Shown: positions 9,849 through 20,800, numbered from the stretch's first letter. The stretch: 64,000 bases of DNA from Lentisphaera marina (GCF_028745505.1 NZ_JAQZZL010000002.1:2170001-2234000); one strand, 5' to 3'. Numbers and translations: made by a program. The notes: a model not told the origin generated them from the letters alone.

Positions 9849-11264
9849 TTGTCTGAGTATAAATACATTATCTTTTTTGCTGTGCTTTTTGCCGGTGTCC
9901 CAATAGGAGTCTTGCTTTGTCAGCTTAATAAAATCTTTACTAAATTCTTTTTTATTCTGTTAATTTGGTCGAGCTGTGAGCCTGATAAGTTGGGTATCAA
10001 TTTCTTTTCAAGGGAATTTTACCGTGCCTCTACAAGGGGGTTTGAAATGAGCTTAATTGATATTTGTGCCTTAATTCTCGCAGGAGATTTATTACTAAAT
10101 TGGAGCGAACGCAAAAAAATAATTCTACCGGCTCTATGCTGCCCTTACCTCGTGTATTTAGGTATAGCCCTTCTCTCTTGGGCTCTAAATTCACAAAATA
10201 TTGTCACTCCCGATCCAGTAACTACCAATAAATATACGATTTATCCTCCTCCCTATAAATACTTTGAACTATGGCTTTACCCCTTATTTGAAATAAGTAA
10301 GATTTTGCGAGGTATTCTTCTTTTTTGGATTCTAGTTAATTACCTCCAAGACTCTGAATATATCAAAATCATCTACTGGGGTTTGGCTCTAACTGTTTTA
10401 TACTTGACTATGCTCGCACTGCGTGATCGTTATATTTTTGGTTTCCATCGAATCAAAACTAACTTGGGTCATGCCAATTCATTTTCAACATATATGGCCA
10501 TGCTCGCCACCATGTTTTTCCCTTTAATCCTATACTCAAAATCATGGATTAAGTCTGGTTTTTATTCATTTTTAGTCGCCTGCAGTGGACTCTGTGTTAT
10601 CCTAACCGTATCCCGAGGTGGTCTAGTGGCGATGGGCCTTGGAGTCTTTGTTTGCTTAGGTATACTTTTTTTCAAAACCCTACGACCTAAAAACATCATA
10701 CTCTTAAGCTTAGGCTTTGTCCTTTCTTGTGGCGTCATGTACAAATCTGCAGATACATTGATGAGTCGTTTCTTCGGTAAACAAGATGCGAGTAAAGATA
10801 TGGCATATCGTGGAAAATATAATAAAAAAGCTAAACTCATGGCGGCAGAAAATATTGTTGGAGTTGGAATTGGGAATTTTTCAGCATGGTCTTGGCTTAA
10901 ATACGCCTCTCAAGTTGATGACGATCTACCGCCAGGAACTCCGCCACATAATTTATGGTTTATAAATCTCGGAGAACTAGGCTACCCAGGCCTAATTGCC
11001 TTTATTTGTATTTGGTTGAGATTTTTTACCATTGCTGTAAAAAACATCTTAAAAACTTACAAGGACCCCTTTTTACTGACCATTAGCGCATCCTGCCTAG
11101 CTGCCTGCCTAGCACTTCATTTTCAAAGTATGTTACAACTTGGCTACAGACAGAGTCCACAATACTTCCTTATGATCATAATTAGTGCCATTGTCATAGC
11201 TATTCACCACAAAATAAAACATAAAGAACTAGAAACAAACACTTTAGAACTAAACAGCCATTAA
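9849..11264 (+). CDS. O-antigen ligase / polymerase-like membrane protein
   Basis: A 471-residue protein with about ten or more membrane helices and a large periplasmic loop in the C-terminal half. In that loop the sequence GVGIGNFSAWSWL followed by PPGTPPHNLWFINLGELGYPG matches the WaaL/Wzy (O-antigen ligase, PF04932) pattern, in which a periplasmic His (PHN) is important. It would polymerise or ligate the lipid-linked glycan on the periplasmic face. The start is a TTG at 9849, with GAG 6 bases upstream overlapping the end of the GT4 gene; no suitable ATG occurs nearby. It is a natural partner of the exosortase, whose genes lie in the same cluster. Confidence 0.82.
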   Translation: MSEYKYIIFFAVLFAGVPIGVLLCQLNKIFTKFFFILLIWSSCEPDKLGINFFSREFYRASTRGFEMSLIDICALILAGDLLLNWSERKKIILPALCCPYLVYLGIALLSWALNSQNIVTPDPVTTNKYTIYPPPYKYFELWLYPLFEISKILRGILLFWILVNYLQDSEYIKIIYWGLALTVLYLTMLALRDRYIFGFHRIKTNLGHANSFSTYMAMLATMFFPLILYSKSWIKSGFYSFLVACSGLCVILTVSRGGLVAMGLGVFVCLGILFFKTLRPKNIILLSLGFVLSCGVMYKSADTLMSRFFGKQDASKDMAYRGKYNKKAKLMAAENIVGVGIGNFSAWSWLKYASQVDDDLPPGTPPHNLWFINLGELGYPGLIAFICIWLRFFTIAVKNILKTYKDPFLLTISASCLAACLALHFQSMLQLGYRQSPQYFLMIIISAIVIAIHHKIKHKELETNTLELNSH

Positions 11265-11309
11265 TGGAATGTGATATTCTAGTTTAAAAACAAAAAAATT
11301 GGTTTAAAA

Positions 11310-12143
11310 ATGAATTTAATTCAAAATAAAATTAATTGCGCTTTCGAGACGGATCCTGATCCGAATTTCTTCTATGAAAGTTCGCAACATAGTGAAGCGA
11401 TCTCTCGCCTACTGTACATCAGTAGTGATAGGGGAGTCAACATTGGCGTCTTAACTGGAGAAATAGGGTCTGGTAAAACATTGCTATGTAAACTCTATGC
11501 ACGCTCAGTTGGCTACTCAAGTAGAATTGTTTACATACCTTCCTCCAACATACCCTACGAAGCTATTTTAGATACAATCATCTATCAGCTTAGCGGTGTG
11601 CGTAAAGCTAAAGAATGTAATATGGATCGTTATCTACTACATAATGAGTACGAAAAAATCCTCAATGACTACATAAGCTCCACTGGTAGTCACCTAATTA
11701 TTATTCTCGATGAATGTCAAATGATTTCTACTGAGTGTCTGAAAAATTTAAAATGCCTTACCAACACTCAAGGACAGAGTTCTAAGGTTTCTCTAATATT
11801 TTGTGGGCAACCAGAATTCAATCAAACTCTGAATCAATGTCCAACTGTTGCCCAAAGAGTTGGCTTAATGTATTTTCTTCCCTACCTGAAAGAAGAAGAT
11901 ATTGCTCCATACATAAGCTTACGATTAAACCAAATTGGAAAAAAATCTATAATTGACGATAATGCCATAGGCATGATATATAGATTTTCGCGCGGTTGCC
12001 CAAGAGATATCAACAAAATATGTAAAATTGCGTTTGAATATATGGATAAAGTTGAGACCCTTAATTTCTCAAGTCAATTAATAGAAATGGTGATCAACGA
12101 TATCCAACAACAAAAATTGTGTATGCCTATCCAAGCATTTTAG
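11310..12143 (+). CDS. ExeA-like AAA ATPase of the PEP-CTERM locus
   Basis: A 277-residue cytoplasmic ATPase. It has a Walker A motif (GEIGSGKT, residues about 50-57), a Walker B motif with adjacent sensor residues (LIIILDECQ, about 129-137), and a C-terminal lid with RFSRGCPRDINKICKIAFEY. The N-terminus, FETDPDPNFFYESSQHSEAI, is the signature of the ExeA/putative secretion ATPase subfamily found in exosortase/polysaccharide loci. It may couple ATP hydrolysis to polysaccharide assembly or export. Its stop codon overlaps that of the convergent histidine kinase gene (12140-12143), leaving no room for a terminator between them. Confidence 0.85.
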   Translation: MNLIQNKINCAFETDPDPNFFYESSQHSEAISRLLYISSDRGVNIGVLTGEIGSGKTLLCKLYARSVGYSSRIVYIPSSNIPYEAILDTIIYQLSGVRKAKECNMDRYLLHNEYEKILNDYISSTGSHLIIILDECQMISTECLKNLKCLTNTQGQSSKVSLIFCGQPEFNQTLNQCPTVAQRVGLMYFLPYLKEEDIAPYISLRLNQIGKKSIIDDNAIGMIYRFSRGCPRDINKICKIAFEYMDKVETLNFSSQLIEMVINDIQQQKLCMPIQAF

Positions 12144-14038
12144 TTAACAAAGGGAATCATAATTGTAAAACTACAACCGAGCCCTGGATTTGAATCAAAA
12201 CTAATACTTCCACCGTGTTTACCAACAACGAAATCGTGGGACAATGCTAAGCCTTGCCCCGTTCCAACTCCCACTTCTTTGGTAGTAAAAAATGGATCAA
12301 AAATTTTAGTTCTCACATTATCTTTAACACCAATTCCAGTATCAGATATCTTAATCACTATATTACGACGTTTCAAACTTGTCCTTAAAGTTATAAGCCC
12401 CAAGGTTTCAAAAGTTTGAGTTTTAATTTGTTCTTCAATTGCCTGTGCTGCGTTGATTATAATATTTATAAATGTCTGAGAGAGCAAGCCGGGGTAGCAT
12501 GGCGTCTCTGGAATAGTTTCATCTAAAATAAATTTCACTTCTGCAAAGTTTTTCCACTGACTTTTTGTTAAAACAGTCGCCTCTTTTAATAGTGAGTTAA
12601 TGCTATATAAAACCTTCTCTGATTTTGAAGGATGAGCCATAACTTTCATTGATTTTACAATTTCACTAACTTTATCCAAGCCCTCTAAACTTCCATCGAT
12701 TGCTTGAGGAATTTCTTCCTGTATAAAATCAAGATCAATGTCTTCGGCAATATCAATGAGCCTTTGATCATGAATACTTTTTCCTACGTTCAGATATTGT
12801 GTGATGTCCTCGAAGCTATCTTTTAAGAAGACGCAATAGTTCCTGATATACTGTGTGGGAGTATTAATTTCATGTGCGACACCCGCTGCCAAGGTTCCCA
12901 CCGATTCCATTTTTTGAGCCTGTAAAATCTGCTGTTGCATACGTTCTCGCTCACGAATATCTCGGATAACCATAGTGAAATAAACGACTTCTTCATAGCT
13001 GAAATGACTAATCGAAAGCTCAATAGAAATCTCATCACCATTCACATTTTTAAGAAACGTTTGTTCGACGCTTATAAATGTTTCCATTACATCATGACTG
13101 TAATCATCTAACTCTAAATTGGGCAGGAAACTATGACAAGTCATTTCCCCTTTATAATCTTCTGACAGAAATGTTAATCTACGGAAAGATGCATTGTATT
13201 GGATAATGTTCCCTTTAGAATCCGTACAAATAATGGCATCGGCAGCTGTTTCCATAATATTGACAATTCGAGCATTGGTATATTCACTCTGTCTAGCTTC
13301 TTGCCAAGCTTGTTCTTTGGCTTCCACTAAAGCAGTCACGTATTCGTTTATGCTTTCTGCCAAATGACATACTTCTACTGGAGGCTTATCAGATAGGTTT
13401 GCTTGATTAATACCGCCCTCTCGAGCTTGACTTGTTAACTCTTTTAAGGGTTTCACAATTGTGCGATTCGACCACTTCAACATAACTAATGAGAAAATTA
13501 TAAATAGAGTCGGACATACATACGCCGTTAAGGAAAATAATTTTTGATATTCTTTAAGATTTGTTTTCTTTAAGTCAATCTCACTAGTCAATTGTGATTG
13601 TAAGTTAATAACTGGCAGTTCTAAATTATTCGCCATTTGTTTGATTTGATCAGAGATTTTCTCTGTATCAGTATGTTGATTTAAATTTGACGAAAAATCA
13701 GCACAGCGCTCTGCAATGATCTGCATTTGCTTACTCACTTTCTGAATATTTTCATTACCTGAATATTGTTGATTCAGGTAAGTCAGCGCTTTAATTTGAT
13801 CTTCTATATTTCTCTCTAAACCAATAGATGGATTTTCTAGAAAAATCTCTAAAGTCTTTTTCCACTGATTCACTAGCAGCAAAGCTTCTTTTGTTTGTAC
13901 CATATCTTGTCGTAACAATTGCAACTCAGCCTGCTCTTTGCTGATCATATTAGCTTTATAAAAAACTATACCAACTGCTACTCCTCCTACAAGCATACAC
14001 GAAATCACCAACACGGTGGTATAAAAACTGATTCTCAT
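12140..14038 (-). CDS. membrane PAS-domain sensor histidine kinase
   Basis: A 632-residue kinase. Membrane segments at about 7-27 and 168-188 flank a helical periplasmic sensor of about 140 residues. Then follow a HAMP-like linker (190-250), a PAS domain (255-365), a dimerisation helix with the phospho-acceptor GVAHEINTP (His389), and an ATPase domain with N box (FINIIINAAQAIEEQ), G1 (ISDTGIGV), F box (FDPFFTTKEVG) and G2 (GTGQGLAL). AAGGCGGA precedes the ATG. It is divergent from a sigma-54 response regulator gene 230 bases away, which is very probably its partner, in the arrangement of PrsK/PrsR at PEP-CTERM loci. Its architecture differs from canonical PrsK, so I give no gene symbol. Confidence 0.88.
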   Translation of the reverse strand: MRISFYTTVLVISCMLVGGVAVGIVFYKANMISKEQAELQLLRQDMVQTKEALLLVNQWKKTLEIFLENPSIGLERNIEDQIKALTYLNQQYSGNENIQKVSKQMQIIAERCADFSSNLNQHTDTEKISDQIKQMANNLELPVINLQSQLTSEIDLKKTNLKEYQKLFSLTAYVCPTLFIIFSLVMLKWSNRTIVKPLKELTSQAREGGINQANLSDKPPVEVCHLAESINEYVTALVEAKEQAWQEARQSEYTNARIVNIMETAADAIICTDSKGNIIQYNASFRRLTFLSEDYKGEMTCHSFLPNLELDDYSHDVMETFISVEQTFLKNVNGDEISIELSISHFSYEEVVYFTMVIRDIRERERMQQQILQAQKMESVGTLAAGVAHEINTPTQYIRNYCVFLKDSFEDITQYLNVGKSIHDQRLIDIAEDIDLDFIQEEIPQAIDGSLEGLDKVSEIVKSMKVMAHPSKSEKVLYSINSLLKEATVLTKSQWKNFAEVKFILDETIPETPCYPGLLSQTFINIIINAAQAIEEQIKTQTFETLGLITLRTSLKRRNIVIKISDTGIGVKDNVRTKIFDPFFTTKEVGVGTGQGLALSHDFVVGKHGGSISFDSNPGLGCSFTIMIPFVN

Positions 14039-14268
14039 GAATTCCGCCTTTCTTACTTAAACTTATCTCAATGATACTTAATCATCTAAAAACTATAATT
14101 CTTAAAGTGCTTAATCGTCATTAATATTGACAAAAAATGACAAAAAGTCCTCTGAAACACATAAATTATCGACTTTAGTAATCATACTGTGTAGTTTTTC
14201 GCATAAAAAATTGTGTCAATTAAGTGAAGATCATATTTTAAGGCTAATTATTAAATAGGAGTAAGACC
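14039..14268. promoter_or_regulatory. divergent regulatory region of the two-component genes
   Basis: A gap of 230 bases between the divergent kinase and regulator genes. It contains two direct TGACAAAAA copies at exactly 10-base spacing (14128-14136 and 14138-14146), on one face of the helix, which could be an operator. No promoter boxes are convincing. Confidence 0.3.
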
Positions 14269-15642
14269 TTGAGTAAAGAAATTTATTTTGTCGATGATGA
14301 TAAGAACTTTTTACATGCCATGAAATTGATCATGAGAAAAACTTCCTTTAAAACCAAAACTTTTTCTGATCCCTTAGAGATGCTCTCAGAAATTGAAATC
14401 GGTTGGCAAGGAGTGGTTGTTACAGATATTAACATGCCCCTCATTGATGGTTTCGAAGTTCTCAGTAGACTTAAACAATTAGATGAAGGGATCCCTGTCA
14501 TTGTTTTAACTGGCAATGGTGAAGTCGAAAATGTCCTTAAAGCACTCCGTGCTGGTGCTTACGATTTCCTAGAAAAACCCCTTTCAAAAGAATACCTTAT
14601 TACATCCGCAAATAGAGCTTTAGAAAGACGTCAACTAACAATAGAAAACAAAACTTTACGCCAAAAAATCAATAAAAGTTCGGGACCTAAAGAATTCATT
14701 GGTCAATCAGCTTCCATGATTAGACTAAAAGATACTCTGAAAACTGTGGCCTTATCGGATGCGAGTGTCATGCTTATTGGAGAAACCGGTGCCGGGAAAG
14801 AAGTTATATCCAATTACATTCACCAGTGCTCTGATAGGACAAGTAAAAAGTTTACCGCAATTAATTGTGGGGCGATACCTGAAAACCTTATGGATTCAGA
14901 ATTGTTCGGCCATGAAGTTGGAGCTTTCACTGGTGCTACGTCTGCAAGAAAAGGCAAATTCGAAGAATGTAACGGAGGTACTTTATTCCTTGATGAAGTC
15001 AACTCTATGCCTATGAGTATGCAAGTTAAACTCTTGCGCTTTTTGGAAGAGCGAGTCATCGAAAAAGTCGGTAGCAATAAATTAATCCCACTAGATGTGA
15101 GAATTATTGCTGCTTCACAAGCCCCTTTAAAAGAACTTGTAGAAAAAGGGGATTTTCGTGAAGACCTCTATTATCGACTCAATGTAATCCCCGTGAAAAT
15201 CCCTGCTCTCAGAGAAAGACCAGACGATATCCCCCTACTCTTTAATCATTTCTTATTTCAATTTTGTACTCAATATAAAAGGGATCTTAGCGAGGCTTCT
15301 CCTCAAATCATTTCTAAACTTATCGCTTATAACTGGCCGGGAAATGTAAGAGAATTAAGAAATGTTGCTGAACGCTATGTTATAACTGGCACTCTTGCTG
15401 AAAATTTAAATGAGCCTAACAACCCTCAAGCAACGCAAGTTGACTCTCAATTCTCCAGTTCAGATGGTCTTCCTATCGGAGATAGAGTTGGACAGTTCGA
15501 AAAACACCTTATTGAAGAAGAGTTAAAAAAACAAAATGGCTCTGTAGTGAACACATGCGCTTCATTAGGTACACCTCGTAAAACCTTGTATGATAAAATG
15601 AAGAAGTATGACATTAAACCCGCCGATTACAAAAATGGGTGA
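14269..15642 (+). CDS. sigma-54-dependent response regulator (NtrC family)
   Basis: A 457-residue activator. The receiver domain has the acidic DDD near residue 10, phospho-acceptor Asp53 (VVVTDINMP) and Lys in FLEKPLS. The AAA+ domain has Walker A (GETGAGKE), the sigma-54-contacting loop GAFTGAT, GGTLFLDEVNSM (Walker B) and arginine-finger region RLNVIPVKIPALRERPDDI. The C-terminal Fis-type helix-turn-helix ends in NTCASLGTPRKTLYDKMKKY. The start codon is a TTG at 14269 with a strong AGGAG 8 bases upstream. It should activate sigma-54 promoters, probably in the exopolysaccharide/exosortase cluster on either side. Confidence 0.92.
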   Translation: MSKEIYFVDDDKNFLHAMKLIMRKTSFKTKTFSDPLEMLSEIEIGWQGVVVTDINMPLIDGFEVLSRLKQLDEGIPVIVLTGNGEVENVLKALRAGAYDFLEKPLSKEYLITSANRALERRQLTIENKTLRQKINKSSGPKEFIGQSASMIRLKDTLKTVALSDASVMLIGETGAGKEVISNYIHQCSDRTSKKFTAINCGAIPENLMDSELFGHEVGAFTGATSARKGKFEECNGGTLFLDEVNSMPMSMQVKLLRFLEERVIEKVGSNKLIPLDVRIIAASQAPLKELVEKGDFREDLYYRLNVIPVKIPALRERPDDIPLLFNHFLFQFCTQYKRDLSEASPQIISKLIAYNWPGNVRELRNVAERYVITGTLAENLNEPNNPQATQVDSQFSSSDGLPIGDRVGQFEKHLIEEELKKQNGSVVNTCASLGTPRKTLYDKMKKYDIKPADYKNG

Positions 15643-15806
15643 ATAACCACATTTTTGAGCGTAACTTTAATCGCACTTGGGAAGTTTAACCAAAACATTT
15701 AAAAAGTCCTAACATACTTATAATAATATATATATACATAAACAAATAACTATTGGCATGACTTATTTTAACAGTTCCTTAATAAATAATATTAAGGAAA
15801 ACAAAA

Positions 15807-16466
15807 ATGCAACTAACCAAAGTTTTATCAAATTTTAATGACAATGTTCAGCCTCAAACCGTTAACTACGTTAAGTTTAAAAGAATTTTAGATATATCAG
15901 TGTCCGCTATAGCTATAATTCTTTTAAGTCCACTGTTGATTTGTACGGCTGTAATAATCAAATTAGTCTCACCTGGACCTTTATTATTTTGGCAAAAACG
16001 CGCAGGGCTAAACGGCAAAACAATTATGTTTCCAAAATTCAGATCCATGTATGTAGATGCAGAAGAACGAAAAGCTGCTCTAATGGCCCAGAATATGCAT
16101 AAAGATTCAATTACATTTAAAATGAAAAATGACCCCAGAATCACTCCCATCGGACGTATTATTCGTAAATACAGTATCGATGAATTACCCCAACTCTTTT
16201 TAGTATTGAAAGGCGACCTCAGCTTAGTTGGCCCTAGACCTGCCACACTTGACGAAGTTGAGCAATACTCCAACTTCGAACAAAAACGTTTAAGTGTAAC
16301 ACCAGGACTTACCTGTATTTGGCAAATTAGTGGCCGTGGAGACATTCCCTTCAATGAGCAAGTGATCATGGATTATACTTATATCTGCGAAAGAAGTTTA
16401 TATACTGATATAAAAATACTCTTCCAAACCGTACCCGCAGTTCTAAACGGTAAAGGAGCCTACTAA
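15807..16466 (+). CDS. polyprenyl-phosphate sugar-1-phosphate transferase
   Basis: A 219-residue bacterial sugar transferase (PF02397, WbaP/EpsL type) that starts a polysaccharide repeat unit by moving a sugar-1-phosphate to undecaprenyl phosphate. One N-terminal membrane helix (ISVSAIAIILLSPLLICTAVII) is followed by the conserved GPLLFWQKRAGLNGK, FPKFRSMYVDAE, RKYSIDELPQLF and GDLSLVGPRPA motifs and PGLTCIWQISGRG. The short form lacks the extra N-terminal helices of WbaP. AAGGAAA precedes the ATG. It probably belongs functionally to the exosortase-linked polysaccharide made by the genes upstream. Confidence 0.92.
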   Translation: MQLTKVLSNFNDNVQPQTVNYVKFKRILDISVSAIAIILLSPLLICTAVIIKLVSPGPLLFWQKRAGLNGKTIMFPKFRSMYVDAEERKAALMAQNMHKDSITFKMKNDPRITPIGRIIRKYSIDELPQLFLVLKGDLSLVGPRPATLDEVEQYSNFEQKRLSVTPGLTCIWQISGRGDIPFNEQVIMDYTYICERSLYTDIKILFQTVPAVLNGKGAY

Positions 16467-16663
16467 TAAAATTAAATAGCCCCTATTACTTCCTGTAACA
16501 TCCACACATAAGTCACCGCTTTCATTAGCGATTAAATGACATCATCAAGATTTATTGATGATTATATTGAATTTGCGATCAGGAAATACATTTATTGAGA
16601 GACTCCTCGGGATATTTTAAAAAATGTTCAAGCGGCTCATATTTGAAATAAAGTAGTAATTAA

Positions 16664-17269
16664 ATGGATATTGCCTTAGTTATGCTAGAGTCTTGGATGC
16701 TGTGGTTTATACCACCCTTGGCATTCTGTCTCTTGATCAAAACAAAAAGTACTTACGAAAACTACATGCCAGTCATATCCACCGTGATCATGGCCTTTAC
16801 GGGGTACTTGCTAGGCAACATGATTGAGCTCGGACATTGGTGCATTCCCTGCGTACTTAGTGCAGTTCTTGCACTCAGTACGCTACTGCTCAGTCGTATC
16901 TACCCAAAAGTTGGCTCTTTTCTATTTGCTTTCTTTTTTCCTTTCCTCTTTTACCCTTTGGCTTGGACTATGCTTCCAGGCATGCCAGAACTTGAGCTTT
17001 TTGTTATCTTTAGTCTTTGGGGACTTCTTCAAGCATCCCGCGCCCTCAAGTGGAAAGATAATTACAACTCCACCTTCACTAAAGCTTTTGCCAGTGCTCT
17101 AGTTCTACAAAGCTCCATCTTAATCCTTCCGAGAATCAATTTGTTAAAAGAAGACACCTTCATTAGCTTCGAAAATACTTATCATTTCACTTGGTTTGTG
17201 CTCTTTTTCTTGCTCATCATCTTTTCTAAATTATTCGATAAAGAAAGGCCCACGAAAAAGCCCACTTAA
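16664..17269 (+). CDS. hypothetical membrane protein
   Basis: A 201-residue protein made almost entirely of hydrophobic segments; about six membrane helices can be drawn, with a short basic tail (DKERPTKKPT). I do not recognise the family. The only conspicuous residues are two cysteines in GHWCIPCVL, a CxxC at the start of the third helix, reminiscent of a redox or metal site but not proof of one. The ribosome-binding site is weak. It stands alone between the sugar transferase and a pseudopilin-like gene. Confidence 0.6.
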   Translation: MDIALVMLESWMLWFIPPLAFCLLIKTKSTYENYMPVISTVIMAFTGYLLGNMIELGHWCIPCVLSAVLALSTLLLSRIYPKVGSFLFAFFFPFLFYPLAWTMLPGMPELELFVIFSLWGLLQASRALKWKDNYNSTFTKAFASALVLQSSILILPRINLLKEDTFISFENTYHFTWFVLFFLLIIFSKLFDKERPTKKPT

Positions 17270-17358
17270 TTCACCAAACATTCGCCTGCTTTTCACAAAC
17301 TAGCCCCCGCACAAATTCTCCTCAGCTTTTATTCTTGTATAAACACAGGAGAATTTAA

Positions 17359-17838
17359 ATGAAATTTACTCGCACTGATTTATTTGCTATTCTTGCCGCC
17401 TTCGCATTCTTAGGCTTATTATGCGCCATGGTACTTCCCGCATTAGGAACTGCTTCTCGTTGTTGTAACACAAAAAGGTGTACGAATAATCTCAAACAAA
17501 TTGGCACCGCTATGATAATGTATTTCTCCGATGGCTCAGAAACAATCATGCCTAATAATGAGGGTAGTCGTCACTTAGAAATGAGTGACTCCATGGTTCA
17601 ACTCTTTGAGATAGACGCCACATTACTCAGTTGTCCTGTTAAACGCCAATGTCCACAATACGAAAGTGTTTACATCACCCAAGAAGGAATTGCAGGCAAC
17701 TCTATAGACGATTTCGAAAATCCCGACTCACGCATCGCTATGGATGGCGATGAATATGGCCAAACTCAAGTTCATGCAACAGGACTAAAAATGAATGTCT
17801 TGTTTGGTGATGGGCACGTTGAAAGTGTTGCTCCCTAA
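17359..17838 (+). CDS. pseudopilin-like protein with degenerate N-terminal motif
   Basis: A 159-residue protein related to the short type II secretion pseudopilin-like proteins that are abundant in Lentisphaerae and Planctomycetes. The N-terminus, KFTRTDLFAILAAFAFLGLL, aligns with the prepilin motif [16 protein letters not shown] but has Asp where the conserved Glu5 should be. It continues with the usual NNLKQIGTAMIMYFSD and ends with the typical FGDGHVE. A CC pair and further cysteines (CCNTKRC) follow the helix. Whether it is processed by a prepilin peptidase is doubtful. AGGAG precedes the start. Confidence 0.75.
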   Translation: MKFTRTDLFAILAAFAFLGLLCAMVLPALGTASRCCNTKRCTNNLKQIGTAMIMYFSDGSETIMPNNEGSRHLEMSDSMVQLFEIDATLLSCPVKRQCPQYESVYITQEGIAGNSIDDFENPDSRIAMDGDEYGQTQVHATGLKMNVLFGDGHVESVAP

Positions 17839-17850
17839 ATAACTGCCTTG

Positions 17851-17882
17851 ATCAAAAGAGTCCATTTCTCGACTCTTTTGAT
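17851..17882. terminator. bidirectional hairpin terminator
   Basis: A perfect 12-base inverted repeat (17851-17862 and 17871-17882) with an 8-base loop separates two convergent genes. The stem carries AAAAG/CTTTT, so each strand has a short T-run at the 3' side. This suits termination in both directions. Confidence 0.65.
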
Positions 17883-17894
17883 ACAATGCTGAAA

Positions 17895-20800
17895 TTACTT
17901 TTTAGAATCCATCGATTTTAAGTATTCAATTAAATCAGCAAATTGCTGCAGGCTTAGACCATCAACAAGATGAAGTGACATCATATTGAGTCCCGGCTCA
18001 ACTTTCTTGACCTGCGTTGCATCAAGCGTAGTTGCGATGCCCGCAATATTGTGTAAAACCACTTGTTTGGCGTCTTTTTTCACTAAAGTCCCCAAATGAC
18101 TTGTACCATCATTCATCTGAATTGTAACCCAAGACTTTGCGATGCTCGCACCCGGTTTAATGATCGATTCCGCAAGCTCAGATTTTGTCATCTTCCCAAG
18201 CTTTGTAAGGTCGGGACCTTTGACGACTTGTCCGTGTTCGATATTGTGACAACTCACACAGCCCACCGTTTTAATGATCTCTTTACCTTTTTTCTTATTG
18301 CCCTTATTCTTCGACAAGTAGATCACCACATCTTCAATAGCCGATTGACCAACTTTGGCATCACCCGCTTTCTTGGTTTTTTGATCTACTTCCACTTTTG
18401 ATTTTCCATCGAGATTGCAACGATTCTTCGCCAGTTCAGCTTCTATTGCTTGGCTCTCTTGCCCGCTATGACTTGCTAAATAAGCCTTCAAGACTCCGCC
18501 AATGCGCTTTGATTCTTGCCAATTTGTCGGCTCAAAATAAGGTCCTCTTGGGTCAGGTCGCGTACTCCACCAAGTGCTGCCATCCCAATCGACATCCTTT
18601 TGCTGAAGGCGCATAAGTACGCTATAAATCTGCTTTTTAAGTTCTTTGTCGGCTGAAGCTAAGCGTTTGATTAAAGCGTCGACCACTAACTTATCATGCA
18701 TGAATTTCATGGTATTTAGCGCGGCACTTTGTTGATTTTTATCATCGCTATTTAAAGCTTGAATCACCGCTTCATATGCCTTCATATTTACCAAAGCCTG
18801 ACGTGCCATATGTGGTAGGATAATAGCCGGATTGGGAGTTGAACACAATGTTTTGGCATCTTTTGAGCTAGTCGATTTTTGTGAAGGTTTCTTCGCCACC
18901 GGGCTCACAATAAACTTAACTGCCGACTGCTTCTGCGCACCTGAACTTAAGATCCCTTTTGCAGTAAAACTTTTGGCTCCTTTAGGAAGTTTGTATTCAA
19001 TCGTCGAATACGCATGAGTTCCAATTCCTTTAAGAACCTCGCCCTTCAAATTTTTCAGCTCTTTAGCCTGACAATCTTTATTCACTAAAGTTTTGCCCCA
19101 TCCACCTTTAGTCTGCTTCCACTTCACAGAACTTAGGTCAATTTTTTGACCATTATTAAGAATCACCGTAGGTTCAATCCAAGCTGCGTGATCTCCGCCA
19201 TTACTTCCTTGGCTATCAACAATCAGAAATAAGCTTTTATAATCACTTAAATTAGCTTTTATGTCAACCGAATTATTTTTATATGTTACTTTTGGTGATG
19301 CAAACTCTTTACCTTTTGTAAGGACTTTACTCTTTACTTTTTCTTTAACTTCAACAGGCACCATCATTTTTATTTGTGGCGGTTTTGCAACTGCTAGTAA
19401 TGATTCTGCCGCACTGAACTTGGCAATTCTTCCTAGAGCCACACTAGCCGCCACTTGCACTCGAGGATTTTCATCCTGAAGATACTTGGCGATCAATTTT
19501 ACATTGGCTTTTTGATTGTAAGTTTTCCTATCCCCCATTAGGCGAATTGCATGCTCACGCAAATCTTTATTAGCAGATAATTTTTCCAATATAGCTAAGG
19601 CTTTGACTTCACCTAATTGCGCTAAGGTATAGACCGCGGCTACACGTGCCTCAAGAGTTTTTGCGGACTTCGCTAATTGCTCTAAGTCTTGTAGGTAAGA
19701 TTGATCCTTTCGTGCTAAAATTTCTTGTTGAGCGTAAATTCTTGCCGTAAAACTCTCTGAGTCAATAAAGTTTAAAAGCTCTGATTTTGTGACTTTTGTT
19801 AAATCTGGAAAGGCTTTGTATTGCCAACCCTCTGGAACATAACGCTCCACAAAGCCCTTTTGTGAATTCCCCTTATAACCCGCGCCAGCCCATGCCGCAA
19901 CATACATCCTTCCAGAGGCATCCACATCCAAGTCTGCCACCTGAGAAACTTTGAGGAAGTTTTTTGGTGTGTCGGTAAATGAAGGGCCATCGGGCTTCAC
20001 ATCGTGAATATAAATCATTGAACGTCCCCAATCCGCCATCAGGGGCTTATTATTATATTCCTTTGGCCATCCTGGTTCTTGAAGGTAGAGAGCTCCCGTG
20101 CCAGAGCCTCCTCCATACATTCCCAAGGCTGGGATCATGTCTTCGATAAAGTTTTTGTATAAACAAGGGTAACCATATTCACCTGATTGGATGTAGTGAC
20201 TGAAGCGCACCCACCAGCCCACGCCATCATTAGTATTTTCACGTGAAAAGACATTCATAAATGGATCAATGGCGACATCGTAGACATTTCTTGTTCCATG
20301 AATAAACATTTCTAGTTCCTGGCCATTGGGGCGTACGCGAGCTACTCCGCCTCCATAACAAGTCAATTTTTTTCCATCTGTACCTTGTGCATCAACAAAA
20401 CCAAAATCACCTACCGATATATACAGCCAACCATCAACGCCTAAACGTATATTATTCGTGCAGTGATCCGCACCACGACTCTGAACAAACTTCGGATTGC
20501 CAATGCCTTTGACGAGAATTTCCCCTGGCCCATCGGCGACACCATCATTATCAGCATCCGTAAACACCGTGATGTCTTGACCATAAACCTTGCCATCCTT
20601 TTGATTACAGTGCAGAACTATCAATTTATCGCCGATGGAAACAATACCGCGAGGATTATCAATCACCACATAATCCGTAATTTGATCCGCAACTCCGTCA
20701 TTATTTGTATCGCGCAAACGTTTGATAACACCCATATTTATTTTCTTGCCGAGTGAACCCTGTTGGTCAACACCCACAAATACATCCCCATAGGGTGAGG

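Noticed and set aside
15866-16369. Open minus-strand frame of 167 codons
   Set aside because: It is antisense to the sugar transferase, whose motifs are unmistakable; no independent support.
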